The position numbers and the translations under genes are program-made. The notes under the pieces were generated by a model. That model was given only the letters and a program-made list of their open reading frames with translations. It was not told where the DNA came from and searched no databases. Shown here piece after piece: positions 33,114-40,059 of a stretch of 41,533 bases of DNA; the stretch's first letter is position 1; every line of letters begins with the position of its first letter. The stretch is from NCBI GenBank assembly GCA_016195265.1, contig JACPZW010000033.1:1-41533 (forward strand), given 5' to 3'. Source of the DNA: Acidobacteriota bacterium. GTDB taxonomy: Bacteria > Acidobacteriota > Vicinamibacteria > Vicinamibacterales > CAVVIG01.

Positions 33114-33163
33114 GCGATCGTAGCATGATTGCCTGACGATCAACCATAATGTGCTACGATCGC
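33114..33163. promoter_or_regulatory. Mirror-image divergent promoter between the HtrA gene and efp
   Basis: A perfect 12-bp inverted repeat GCGATCGTAGCA (33114-33125) / TGCTACGATCGC (33152-33163) has a 26-base centre. Each arm carries an outward-facing TGC-TACGAT, the form of an extended -10 box, one toward the HtrA gene (start 33090) and one toward efp (start 33216). Confidence 0.55.
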
Positions 33164-33215
33164 AAGGATATACGGGCGCCGGCGGGGCGCGCCGTGCGAG
33201 GGTCCCGAGACAGCC

Positions 33216-33782
33216 ATGGCTTCATACGTTCAAGCGACGCGCCTGCGAAAAGGCAATCTCATCAAGATCGGCAACGATCTGTTCCGCCTCCTGGAACTGC
33301 ATCACCTGACGCCTGGCAACAAGCGCGCGCACATCCAGGTGCGCATGCGGAACATCCGCACGCTGGCGCTCGCGGACCACAAGTTCCGCGCGGAAGAAGA
33401 CGTCGAGCGCGCGTCGCTCGACGAGCGCGAAATGCAGTACATGTACAACGACGGCGACGATTACTACTTCATGGACACCTCGACGTACGAGCAGATCCAT
33501 ATCCCGGCGGAAGCACTCGGCGACTCGAAGGACTACCTGATCGCCGAAGCGCTCATCAAGGTCGAGTTCTACGACGTCGAACCGGTCGGCGTCGAGCTGC
33601 CGCCGACGGTCGATCTGGTGGTGAAGGAAACCGTGCCCGGCATCAAGGGCGCGACCGCGAGCGCGCAGGTGAAGCCGGCGACGCTCGAGACGGGCCTCGT
33701 GATCAACGTCCCGTCGTTCGTCAACGAGGGCGACAAAGTCCGGGTCAACACGGAAACCGGGGAGTATCAGTCGCGGGTGTGA
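33216..33782 (+). CDS. efp: Elongation factor P
   Basis: This 188-residue protein has all three EF-P beta-barrels: N-terminal KOW-like ([40 protein letters not shown]), the central OB fold ([27 protein letters not shown]) and the C-terminal OB fold ([17 protein letters not shown]...[33 protein letters not shown]). It rescues ribosomes stalled at proline runs. The loop tip reads PGNKRA: the position of the lysylated K34 of Escherichia coli (PGKGQ) is Asn here, with Lys one place later. The stop begins the TTCAGA repeat. Confidence 0.96.
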   Translation: MASYVQATRLRKGNLIKIGNDLFRLLELHHLTPGNKRAHIQVRMRNIRTLALADHKFRAEEDVERASLDEREMQYMYNDGDDYYFMDTSTYEQIHIPAEALGDSKDYLIAEALIKVEFYDVEPVGVELPPTVDLVVKETVPGIKGATASAQVKPATLETGLVINVPSFVNEGDKVRVNTETGEYQSRV

Positions 33783-33813
33783 TTTCAGAGTTCAGATTTC
33801 AGAGTTCAGATTC
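33781..33813 (+). repeat. TTCAGA tandem repeat between efp and tdk
   Basis: GATTTCAGAGTTCAGA units start inside the efp stop codon and end at the tdk ATG, filling the whole spacer. The first 23 bases match 29791-29813 exactly. Confidence 0.75.
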
Positions 33814-34392
33814 ATGGACGTTATTCGCAAGGCGCCGCAGCACGGCTGGATCGAAGTCGTCACGGGCAGCATGTTCAGCGGGAAGAGCGAGGAGCTCATC
33901 CGCCGGCTGCGCCGCGCGCAGATCGCCCGTCAGAAGGTCCAGATCTTCAAGCCGCTCATCGACAACCGCTACAGCGACGATCACATTGTGTCGCACAGCG
34001 ACATGCGCATCGCGTCGCAGAACGTGAAGACGTCCGACGAGCTGGTGCTGCGCGTCGAGGAGGAGACCGAGGTCGTCGGCATCGACGAAGGGCAGTTTTT
34101 CGACACCAATCTGCCGGCCGCCTGCAACACGCTCGCCAACCGCGGCAAGCGAGTCATCGTCGCCGGTCTCGATCAGGACTATCTCGGCCGGCCGTTCGAA
34201 CCGATGCCGCAGCTGCTGGCCATCGCCGAGTACATCACCAAGACGCTCGCGATCTGCGTCGTTTGCGGCGACCCGGCCAACCACACGCAGCGCCTCGTCG
34301 CGAGCAGCGACCGCGTGCTCGTTGGCGCGACCGGGATGTACGAAGCCCGCTGCCGGCACTGTTTCGATCCCTCGCTCGCGACTCCTAAGTAG
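33814..34392 (+). CDS. tdk: Thymidine kinase (type II)
   Basis: This 192-residue kinase phosphorylates thymidine in nucleotide salvage. It has Walker [28 protein letters not shown] Walker B ([14 protein letters not shown]), the lasso region with zinc Cys pairs CVVCGDPA and CRHC, and [10 protein letters not shown]. The length is normal. Its ATG comes right after the TTCAGA repeat, which supplies no clear Shine-Dalgarno. A GGGTCC hairpin begins directly after its stop. Confidence 0.95.
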   Translation: MDVIRKAPQHGWIEVVTGSMFSGKSEELIRRLRRAQIARQKVQIFKPLIDNRYSDDHIVSHSDMRIASQNVKTSDELVLRVEEETEVVGIDEGQFFDTNLPAACNTLANRGKRVIVAGLDQDYLGRPFEPMPQLLAIAEYITKTLAICVVCGDPANHTQRLVASSDRVLVGATGMYEARCRHCFDPSLATPK

Positions 34393-34414
34393 GCCGGGTC
34401 CTTTTGGACCCGGC
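34393..34414. repeat. GGGTCC hairpin repeat after tdk
   Basis: GCCGGGTCC-TTTT-GGACCCGGC, a 9-bp stem with tetraloop, starts one base after the tdk stop and may terminate or stabilise the transcript. Confidence 0.75.
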
Positions 34415-34435
34415 TTGGTGTCGAACCGTCTGCAA

Positions 34436-34457
34436 GCCGGGTCCTTTCGGACCCGGC
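34436..34457. repeat. GGGTCC hairpin repeat, second copy after tdk
   Basis: GCCGGGTCC-TTTC-GGACCCGGC, 21 bases after the previous copy in the same family. Confidence 0.75.
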
Positions 34458-34468
34458 GTTCGCAACAG

Positions 34469-34474
34469 TAGAAT
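34469..34474 (+). promoter_or_regulatory. -10 box giving a leaderless GTG start
   Basis: TAGAAT ends 6 bases before the GTG at 34481, so transcription should begin at or next to the start codon. No Shine-Dalgarno lies between. Confidence 0.45.
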
Positions 34475-34480
34475 TCCATC

Positions 34481-35038
34481 GTGAACGCCCAGCGATTCAT
34501 CACCGCCACGCTGTACCTGCTCGGCGCCGGCTTCCTTGTGGCCAACGCGCGGCTGCTGATTGAGTACGCACGCTTCATCCAGCGGCGGCGGGGCGCGATC
34601 CTCGTCTGGCCGCAGCCGAAGCCGCCGTACTACGGCATGGCGCTCGCGATCGGCGTGATGCTCGGCGGGCTGGTGTTCTACAAAGTCGTCGTCATCCATC
34701 GGCAGGCGTTCGGCGAGATCATGATGTTCGCCTACTATGCGTACCTGATGCCGCTCAGCACCCGCATCCGGCGCGGGTTCTACGAGGACGGCATCTGGGC
34801 GGACACCACCTTCATCAAGTACGAGGACGTCGGCGGCATCAGCTGGCGCGAGGGCGAGCACGAGGTCACGCTGATGGTCATCTCGCGGCTGCGCAATCTT
34901 GCACGGCGTCTCAAGGTGCCCGGCGACAAGTACGGCGCCGCGAGGCGCGTCCTCAGGGACAAGATCGGCGCGCACGCGATCCACTTCACCGGGACTGGAC
35001 TGGACCTCGGCGCACATGACGAGCGGGAAATCGTCTAA
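34481..35038 (+). CDS. Membrane protein with two helices and a cytosolic PH-like C-terminal region, unknown function
   Basis: This 185-residue protein has transmembrane spans at about 6-27 (FITATLYLLGAGFLVANARLL) and 50-71 (YGMALAIGVMLGGLVFYKVVV). A soluble part follows with RIRRGFYEDGIWADTTFIKYEDVGGISWREGEHEVTLMVISR, which reads like the beta-strand core of a bacterial PH-like domain. The family is not certain. GTG 34481 directly follows a TAGAAT box and is probably leaderless. Confidence 0.65.
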   Translation: MNAQRFITATLYLLGAGFLVANARLLIEYARFIQRRRGAILVWPQPKPPYYGMALAIGVMLGGLVFYKVVVIHRQAFGEIMMFAYYAYLMPLSTRIRRGFYEDGIWADTTFIKYEDVGGISWREGEHEVTLMVISRLRNLARRLKVPGDKYGAARRVLRDKIGAHAIHFTGTGLDLGAHDEREIV

Positions 35039-35093
35039 GCCCCAGCCACCAGACTCCAGTCCCCAGCCTCTTCGAGCGTCGTCGATCGATCCG

Positions 35094-35322
35094 ATGTTCG
35101 TCGACCGCACGTATAAAGATGAGTACCGCTCCGGGCTACAACGCATCATCGATGCCAAGATTGCCGGCGAGGAGATCGTCGCGCCCGCGACGGAAGCGAC
35201 GCCGAAGGTCGTCAACCTTAATGGAGGCGCTGCGGAAGAGCCTAGACACCGTCAGCGCGAAGAAGAAGACGCTCGCGAAGGCGACCGTCGCGAAACCAGC
35301 CGCGAAACGCAAGCGCGCCTGA
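35094..35322 (+). pseudogene. Ku C-terminal remnant with frameshift
   Basis: FVDRTYKDEYRSGLQRIIDAKIAGEEI...PKVVNL continues, after a one-base shift at about 35218-35222 (CCTTAATGG in place of CCTTATGG), as MEALRKSLDTVSAKKKTLAKATVAKPAAKRKRA. Joined, this is the typical C-terminal tail of bacterial Ku, the end-binding protein of non-homologous end joining. The beta-barrel core that should precede it is absent. No ligD is present. It is a decayed fragment carrying a one-base insertion. Confidence 0.65.
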
Positions 35323-35344
35323 TCGACCCCGTATCCTTAATATA

Positions 35345-35350
35345 TATACT
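35345..35350 (+). promoter_or_regulatory. -10 box of the NHL protein gene
   Basis: TATACT within an alternating TA tract (35339-35348) lies 11 bases before the ATG at 35362, so the mRNA would have almost no leader. Confidence 0.4.
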
Positions 35351-35361
35351 GACCGCCGGGT

Positions 35362-37221
35362 ATGCGTCTGCTCGTGACGATGCTCGGCGTGGCGCTTGCG
35401 GTGGCCGGCCAATTCGGACAATTCCGCCACGGGCCGCGCGTGCTGCCGGTTGGCGCGCCGCCGCAAATCGCCTCGATCACGCCCTCGCAAGGTCCCATCG
35501 CCGGCGGAAACGACGTCGTTGTCAGCGGCGCCGGATTCACCGGAGCCACCGTTCGCATCGACGATCAACCCGTCACGCCAATCTCACAATCCGACTCGTC
35601 GATTCGACTGAGGATGTCGGCGCACGACAACGGCTACGTGGTGATTGCCGTTCGCAGCGCGACCGGCGATACGTCGTACACGAAGTATCTCTACGTGCCG
35701 CCGCGACTCGACGAGATCCCGCCGGGCTACATCACGACGGTGGCCGGTGTCGGCGGATTCAAGGGAGACTTTGGCCCGCCCATTGCCGGCACAGGCACGA
35801 AAGGATTCTCCGGCGATGGCGGGCCCGCGGCATCGGCGTTGATCGGACTGCCGTCGTATATGGCCTGCACGGGATCTGCGCTCTTCTTCATCGACTTCGA
35901 TAACGCCAGGATTCGCCGGATCGATTCGAGCGGACGCATTTCCACGGTTGCCGGCAACGGCGTGAGCGGATTCAGCGGAGATGGTGGACCAGCGACCGAC
36001 GCCTCATTCAACCTGACGTACAACTCCGACGACAGCGGGCTGGCCGTGGATCCGAGCGGAAATCTGTTTCTCCTCGACACGGGCAATGCCCGCGTGCGCC
36101 GGATCGACGCGGCGACCGGGATGATCTCGACGTTTGCCCGGTTCGACGCGGGCGCCCATCCCGAAGCGATCGCCGCGGATCGGGACGGGAACGTGTACTA
36201 CGACAACAGCAATCACCTGACGAAGGTGTCGCCGCAGGGCGTGTTAATCAGGACATGGGGCGCGCAGCCGGGCGATCTGAGCCCGGACGCTACTTCGCTC
36301 GATCAGTTGCGGTTCGGGTACCTCACCAGGATGACGTTCGACGCGTCCGGCAACCTGGTGTATGCCGATCAGGCCGTCCACCGTGTGCGTCGCATGAACT
36401 TCTCGACGAACACCGTGGAAACGATTGCGGGTTTCTCGCCGGGGGCGATCGGGGAAGAAGGGCCGGCCGTCGGGGCGGCGCTGAATCTGGTCAATGGCGA
36501 TATTGCGTTCTCGCAGAATGGCGATCTCTTCGTCGCCGACGAACTCGTGCGCCGGGTGTCGACCATGACAGGGACGATTAGCACCACCGCCGGCCGGGCG
36601 CTGCATGTCGTGGCACAGAGCAATCTGAACAACGTGCCGGCGCGAAACATCTACCTCGGCGCGCTGGCGCTCTTCGTCGGCCCGGACGACGAGATCGATA
36701 CCGCCGGGTTCACGAGCGTGCCGTATCACATCGATGCCCTCGGGATCGCGCATATCCTGGCCGATCACGGCATCACCTGCGGATTCAGCGGCGACGGAGG
36801 ACCGGCGCCTCAAGCCCAGATCAACAAAGGGTACGCCCAATCGGCCGGCATCGCCGTCAACGATCGAGGTGACGTCTTCTTCTCCGACGCGGCGAACCGG
36901 CGCGTGCGTGTTGTTCGGCAGGGCGCCACGTTCTCGCCGCCGTGCGCCACCCCGATCGATTGGCCCGGGTTCCTTCGGAGCACGGTGACCGGATCAACCG
37001 TGATGCTCATCTGGGACTTCGCCAACGGCGCGAAGTCCTTCGTCATCGAGGCCGGATCGCGGCCCGGGGCGAGCGATCTCGTGGTGCTCGACGTGCCCGG
37101 GCCGAATCCCGTCTTCGTCGCGTCCGGAGTCGCAACAGGCACGTACTACGTGAGGATGCACGCGAAGGGCGCGTGCGGGACGAGCGGCGCGACCAACGAA
37201 GTCACCGTGCGCGTGCCCTAG
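35362..37221 (+). CDS. Secreted IPT/TIG and NHL beta-propeller protein
   Basis: This is a 619-residue protein with a signal peptide (MRLLVTMLGVALAVAGQ). The IPT/TIG domain at about 32-115 has PQIASITPSQGPIAGGNDVVVSGAGFTG. NHL-type propeller repeats follow: ISTVAGNGVSGFSGDGGPATDASFN, GLAVDPSGNLFLLDTGNARVRRID, GIAVNDRGDVFFSDAANRRVRVV. A C-terminal fibronectin-like region (about 530-619) ends NEVTVRVP. Such proteins are common in acidobacteria and likely act in binding outside the cell; the ligand is unknown. No Shine-Dalgarno is seen and the TATA-rich -10 is close to the ATG. Confidence 0.8.
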   Translation: MRLLVTMLGVALAVAGQFGQFRHGPRVLPVGAPPQIASITPSQGPIAGGNDVVVSGAGFTGATVRIDDQPVTPISQSDSSIRLRMSAHDNGYVVIAVRSATGDTSYTKYLYVPPRLDEIPPGYITTVAGVGGFKGDFGPPIAGTGTKGFSGDGGPAASALIGLPSYMACTGSALFFIDFDNARIRRIDSSGRISTVAGNGVSGFSGDGGPATDASFNLTYNSDDSGLAVDPSGNLFLLDTGNARVRRIDAATGMISTFARFDAGAHPEAIAADRDGNVYYDNSNHLTKVSPQGVLIRTWGAQPGDLSPDATSLDQLRFGYLTRMTFDASGNLVYADQAVHRVRRMNFSTNTVETIAGFSPGAIGEEGPAVGAALNLVNGDIAFSQNGDLFVADELVRRVSTMTGTISTTAGRALHVVAQSNLNNVPARNIYLGALALFVGPDDEIDTAGFTSVPYHIDALGIAHILADHGITCGFSGDGGPAPQAQINKGYAQSAGIAVNDRGDVFFSDAANRRVRVVRQGATFSPPCATPIDWPGFLRSTVTGSTVMLIWDFANGAKSFVIEAGSRPGASDLVVLDVPGPNPVFVASGVATGTYYVRMHAKGACGTSGATNEVTVRVP

Positions 37222-37240
37222 GACGCGCAGGTCAAGCAGG

Positions 37241-37260
37241 GCGGGTCCTATTGGACCCGC
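37241..37260. repeat. GGGTCC hairpin repeat
   Basis: GCGGGTCC-TATT-GGACCCGC in the spacer between the convergent NHL and phosphatidyltransferase genes. Confidence 0.75.
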
Positions 37261-37267
37261 CAGTCGC

Positions 37268-37289
37268 GCCGGGTCCGAAAGGACCCGGC
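37268..37289. repeat. GGGTCC hairpin repeat abutting the phosphatidyltransferase stop
   Basis: GCCGGGTCC-GAAA-GGACCCGGC ends one base before the minus-strand stop at 37290. With the copy at 37241 it forms a likely bidirectional transcript end. Confidence 0.75.
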
Positions 37290-38090
37290 CTACAGATGGG
37301 AAGCGATGAGCCCGATCAGTCCTGGGCCAGACGCCGTCGGATCGCCGAGCCAATCGGGCGGCGTGCACCAGACGAACGCGAGGATGGCGATCACCCAGAG
37401 GTCGTAGGAGAGCGTCGCGCGCTCGTCGGTCCAGAAGAACGCGCGCGTGAAGAAGCCGGCCACGCCGTCGCGCGTCGGCATCGGCAGCCGGTTGAGCGCG
37501 AGGAACGTGTAGTACATGCGGTTGGCGACCGCGAGGATCGACAGCACGAGCACGACCCACAGCACGCCCGCCATCCGGTTGGTCACGGCGCCGATCATGA
37601 ACAGCACGATGCGCTCGGGCCGCTCCATGAAGCCGACCTTGCACTTCTCGACGAGCGACTCGGCGCGCGCGCGCGCGTAGCTCGTCATGATCGAGAAGAT
37701 GAGCGTCAGCGCGGCGATGAGGACGTAATCGCTGCGCCCGAGCTTCGAGTACAGGAAGATCAGCCCCGTCACCAGCGCGAGATCGGAGAAGCGATCGAGC
37801 GTCGAGTCCCAGAACGCGCCGAACTTCGACTGCAGCTCGAGCTCGTGCGCCACCTTGCCGTCGATGAAGTCGAAGATGTTGGCGACGAGCATGATGACGA
37901 ACGCGAGCATGAAACGGCCCATCGCGAGCGCCCACGCGGCCAGGACGTTGATCACTACGCCGACAAACGTCAGGACGTTCGGATGGATCCGCAGCGCCAC
38001 GCACGCAGAAATAATCGCGCGCAGCGGGAACATGCAGATCGTCCCGATGAGGCCGGTGAACGTCGTTCGACGCGGCTCGGGACCGTTCAT
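37290..38090 (-). CDS. CDP-alcohol phosphatidyltransferase
   Basis: This 266-residue, multi-pass membrane enzyme of phospholipid synthesis has the motif DFIDGKVAHELELQSKFGAF plus WDSTLDRFSD. This fits DG-xx-AR-x8-G-xxx-D-xxx-D except that the Arg after Ala is His. The N-terminus has IHPNVLTFVGVVINVLAAW. The class includes PgsA and phosphatidylinositol-phosphate synthases; the acceptor alcohol cannot be told. It is divergent from uvrC across 73 bases. Confidence 0.88.
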   Translation of the reverse strand: MNGPEPRRTTFTGLIGTICMFPLRAIISACVALRIHPNVLTFVGVVINVLAAWALAMGRFMLAFVIMLVANIFDFIDGKVAHELELQSKFGAFWDSTLDRFSDLALVTGLIFLYSKLGRSDYVLIAALTLIFSIMTSYARARAESLVEKCKVGFMERPERIVLFMIGAVTNRMAGVLWVVLVLSILAVANRMYYTFLALNRLPMPTRDGVAGFFTRAFFWTDERATLSYDLWVIAILAFVWCTPPDWLGDPTASGPGLIGLIASHL

Positions 38091-38116
38091 GCGGAGAAAC
38101 GTGTCGCTGGCACCGT

Positions 38117-38122
38117 TATAAT
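38117..38122 (+). promoter_or_regulatory. -10 box of uvrC
   Basis: A perfect TATAAT lies 42 bases before the uvrC ATG; no good -35 is seen at the proper distance. Confidence 0.45.
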
Positions 38123-38163
38123 GGTGGGTTCAGGCACTGATCAGAAACGGGACATAGTAGCGT

Positions 38164-40056
38164 ATGCCCATCCACGAACTCAAGGAGCAGATCGCGCGGC
38201 TGCCCGAGCAGCCCGGCGTGTATCTGTACTTCAACGCGGAGGGCGACACGATTTACGTGGGCAAGGCGCGCGCGCTGCGCGACCGCGTCCGCTCCTACCT
38301 AGGCGCGTCCGGGTCCAGCCCGAAAACCGATGCGCTGCTCGACGAGGTCGTCCGGCTCGAGGTCATCGTCACGGATTCGGTGGTCGAGGCGCTGGCGCTC
38401 GAGAACAACCTGATCAAGCAGCGCACGCCGAAGTACAACATCCTCCTTCGCGACGACAAGAACTATCCGTACCTCCAGCTGACGACGAACGAGCCGTTTC
38501 CGCGCGTGCTCGTCGCGCGCCGCGTCGAGCGCGACGGCAGCGTCTACGCCGGGCCGTTCCTGCCGGCGCACTTCGCGCGCCGGACGATGGCGCTCACGCA
38601 CCGGCTGTTCGGCATCCGGTCGTGCAACGAAATCATCACCGGAAAGCGCGAACGGCCCTGCCTCGAGTACGACATCAAGCGCTGCATCGCGCCCTGCGTG
38701 GACGCGGTCTGCTCGCCCGACGAGTACGGGCGCGCCGTCGCGCTGACGCAGCTATTCCTCGAGGGGAAGAACGACGAACTGATCAAGACGCTGCGGACGC
38801 GGATGCAGGCGGCCGCCGAGGGCGAGCGCTTCGAGGAGGCCGCGCAGCACCGCGACGCCATGCGCACCGTGCAGGCGCTGCACGATCGGCAGCAGAAGAT
38901 GGCGGGCACCGAGCTCGGGCATCGCGACGTCTTCGGACTCAAGCTGGGTCCCGCCGGCGCCGTCATCCAGGTGTTTCAGGTCCGCAGCGGCCGCGTCGTC
39001 GAGCGCGTCACGCTCGGCACCGATGAGGCGATCGTCGGCGCGCACGAGGGTGACGTGCTCGCCGCGGCAATCCAGCAGTTCTACGAACTGCGCGGCGTCC
39101 CGCCCGAGATCGTCGTGCCGCCGGTGGAGCTTGACCCCGAAGAGCACGAGGCCCTCGAAAGCTGGCTGACGGCGCGCGCCGGCCGGCGCGTCAAGATTAT
39201 CGCGCCGCAGCGGGGCGAGAAGCGCGGGCTGATTGATCTCGCGGCGCGCAACGCGGCGCTCGCGTACCAGACGCGGTTCAACGAAGCGCAGGCCGCGCAG
39301 TACGACGCGCTCGAAACGCTGCAGCACGTCCTCGCGCTGCCGGCGCTGCCGCGGCGGATCGAGTGCTTCGACATTTCGACGATCCAGGGCAGCGAGACCG
39401 TCGCGTCGATGGTCGTGTGCGAGGACGGCCGGCTGCGGCGCGGGGAGTATCGGAAATACAGGATCAAAGGTGGCTCGTGGCTGGTGGCTGGTGGCTGGAA
39501 GAAACCAGCCACGGGTCAGGCGGCCCCAGTCACCAGTCACCAGCCACCAGCCACCAACAACGACTTCGCGGCCATGCACGAAGTCGTCCTCCGGCGATCG
39601 CGCACGCTGCTCGAGCAGGGCGGACCGTTTCCCGATCTCATGCTCATCGACGGCGGAAAGGGGCAGCTCACGGCGGCGTACGCGGCGCTCGAGGCGCTCG
39701 GGCTGGCGAATCTCGTCGCGGTCGGGATTGCGAAGAAGGAAGAGCTGCTGTTCACGCGGGATCGCGACGAACCGATCGCGCTCGCGACCCACGATCCGGC
39801 GCTGCTGCTCGTGCAGCGCATCCGCGACGAGGCGCACCGCTTCGCCGTGACGTTCCACCGCAAGGCTCGATCGCAGCGCGACCTGCAGTCCGAGCTCGAC
39901 CGTGTGCCCGGCATCGGCCCCCGCCGGCGTCGGATCCTGCTGACCACCTTCGGCAGCCTTGCCGGCGTGCGCCGCGCGACGCGCGAGGAGCTGACGGCCG
40001 CCGTCGGACGGAAAACAGCCGATGCCGTTCTTGCGTTTTTCACGGCCCGGCTTTAA
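38164..40056 (+). CDS. uvrC: UvrC, excinuclease ABC subunit C
   Basis: This 630-residue nuclease makes both cuts in nucleotide excision repair. A GIY-YIG domain at the N-terminus (PGVYLYFNAEGDTIYVGKARALRDRVRSYL) is followed by Cys-containing GKRERPCLEYDIKRCIAPC, a UVR helix (ERFEEAAQHRDAMRTVQAL), an RNase H-like domain (CFDISTIQGSETVASMVV ... LMLIDGGKGQL ... RIRDEAHRFAVTFHR) and tandem helix-hairpin-helix (VPGIGPRRRRILLTTFGS). Residues about 436-465 (GSWLVAGGWKKPATGQAAPV...HQPPATN) replace a short loop in KYRIK..DDFA and are encoded by a 30-base inverted repeat. An IS element has landed 3 bases after its stop. Confidence 0.97.
   Translation: MPIHELKEQIARLPEQPGVYLYFNAEGDTIYVGKARALRDRVRSYLGASGSSPKTDALLDEVVRLEVIVTDSVVEALALENNLIKQRTPKYNILLRDDKNYPYLQLTTNEPFPRVLVARRVERDGSVYAGPFLPAHFARRTMALTHRLFGIRSCNEIITGKRERPCLEYDIKRCIAPCVDAVCSPDEYGRAVALTQLFLEGKNDELIKTLRTRMQAAAEGERFEEAAQHRDAMRTVQALHDRQQKMAGTELGHRDVFGLKLGPAGAVIQVFQVRSGRVVERVTLGTDEAIVGAHEGDVLAAAIQQFYELRGVPPEIVVPPVELDPEEHEALESWLTARAGRRVKIIAPQRGEKRGLIDLAARNAALAYQTRFNEAQAAQYDALETLQHVLALPALPRRIECFDISTIQGSETVASMVVCEDGRLRRGEYRKYRIKGGSWLVAGGWKKPATGQAAPVTSHQPPATNNDFAAMHEVVLRRSRTLLEQGGPFPDLMLIDGGKGQLTAAYAALEALGLANLVAVGIAKKEELLFTRDRDEPIALATHDPALLLVQRIRDEAHRFAVTFHRKARSQRDLQSELDRVPGIGPRRRRILLTTFGSLAGVRRATREELTAAVGRKTADAVLAFFTARL
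39469..39555. repeat. 30-base inverted repeat (GGTGGCT units) inside uvrC
   Basis: The arms at 39469-39498 (GGTGGCTCGTGGCTGG...) and 39526-39555 (CCAGTCACCAGTCACC...) are complementary at 27 of 30 positions and built of GGTGGCT/CCAGCCA heptamers, with a 27-base centre. Short copies lie at 28537-28552 and about 35041-35070. It is in frame with uvrC. Confidence 0.75.
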
Positions 40057-40059
40057 CCT

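Noticed and set aside
36942..39026. 694-codon open frame on the plus strand across the NHL, phosphatidyltransferase and uvrC genes
   Set aside because: It crosses three well-supported genes in the wrong frame or strand, including convergent ends; composition is Arg-rich with no family marks.
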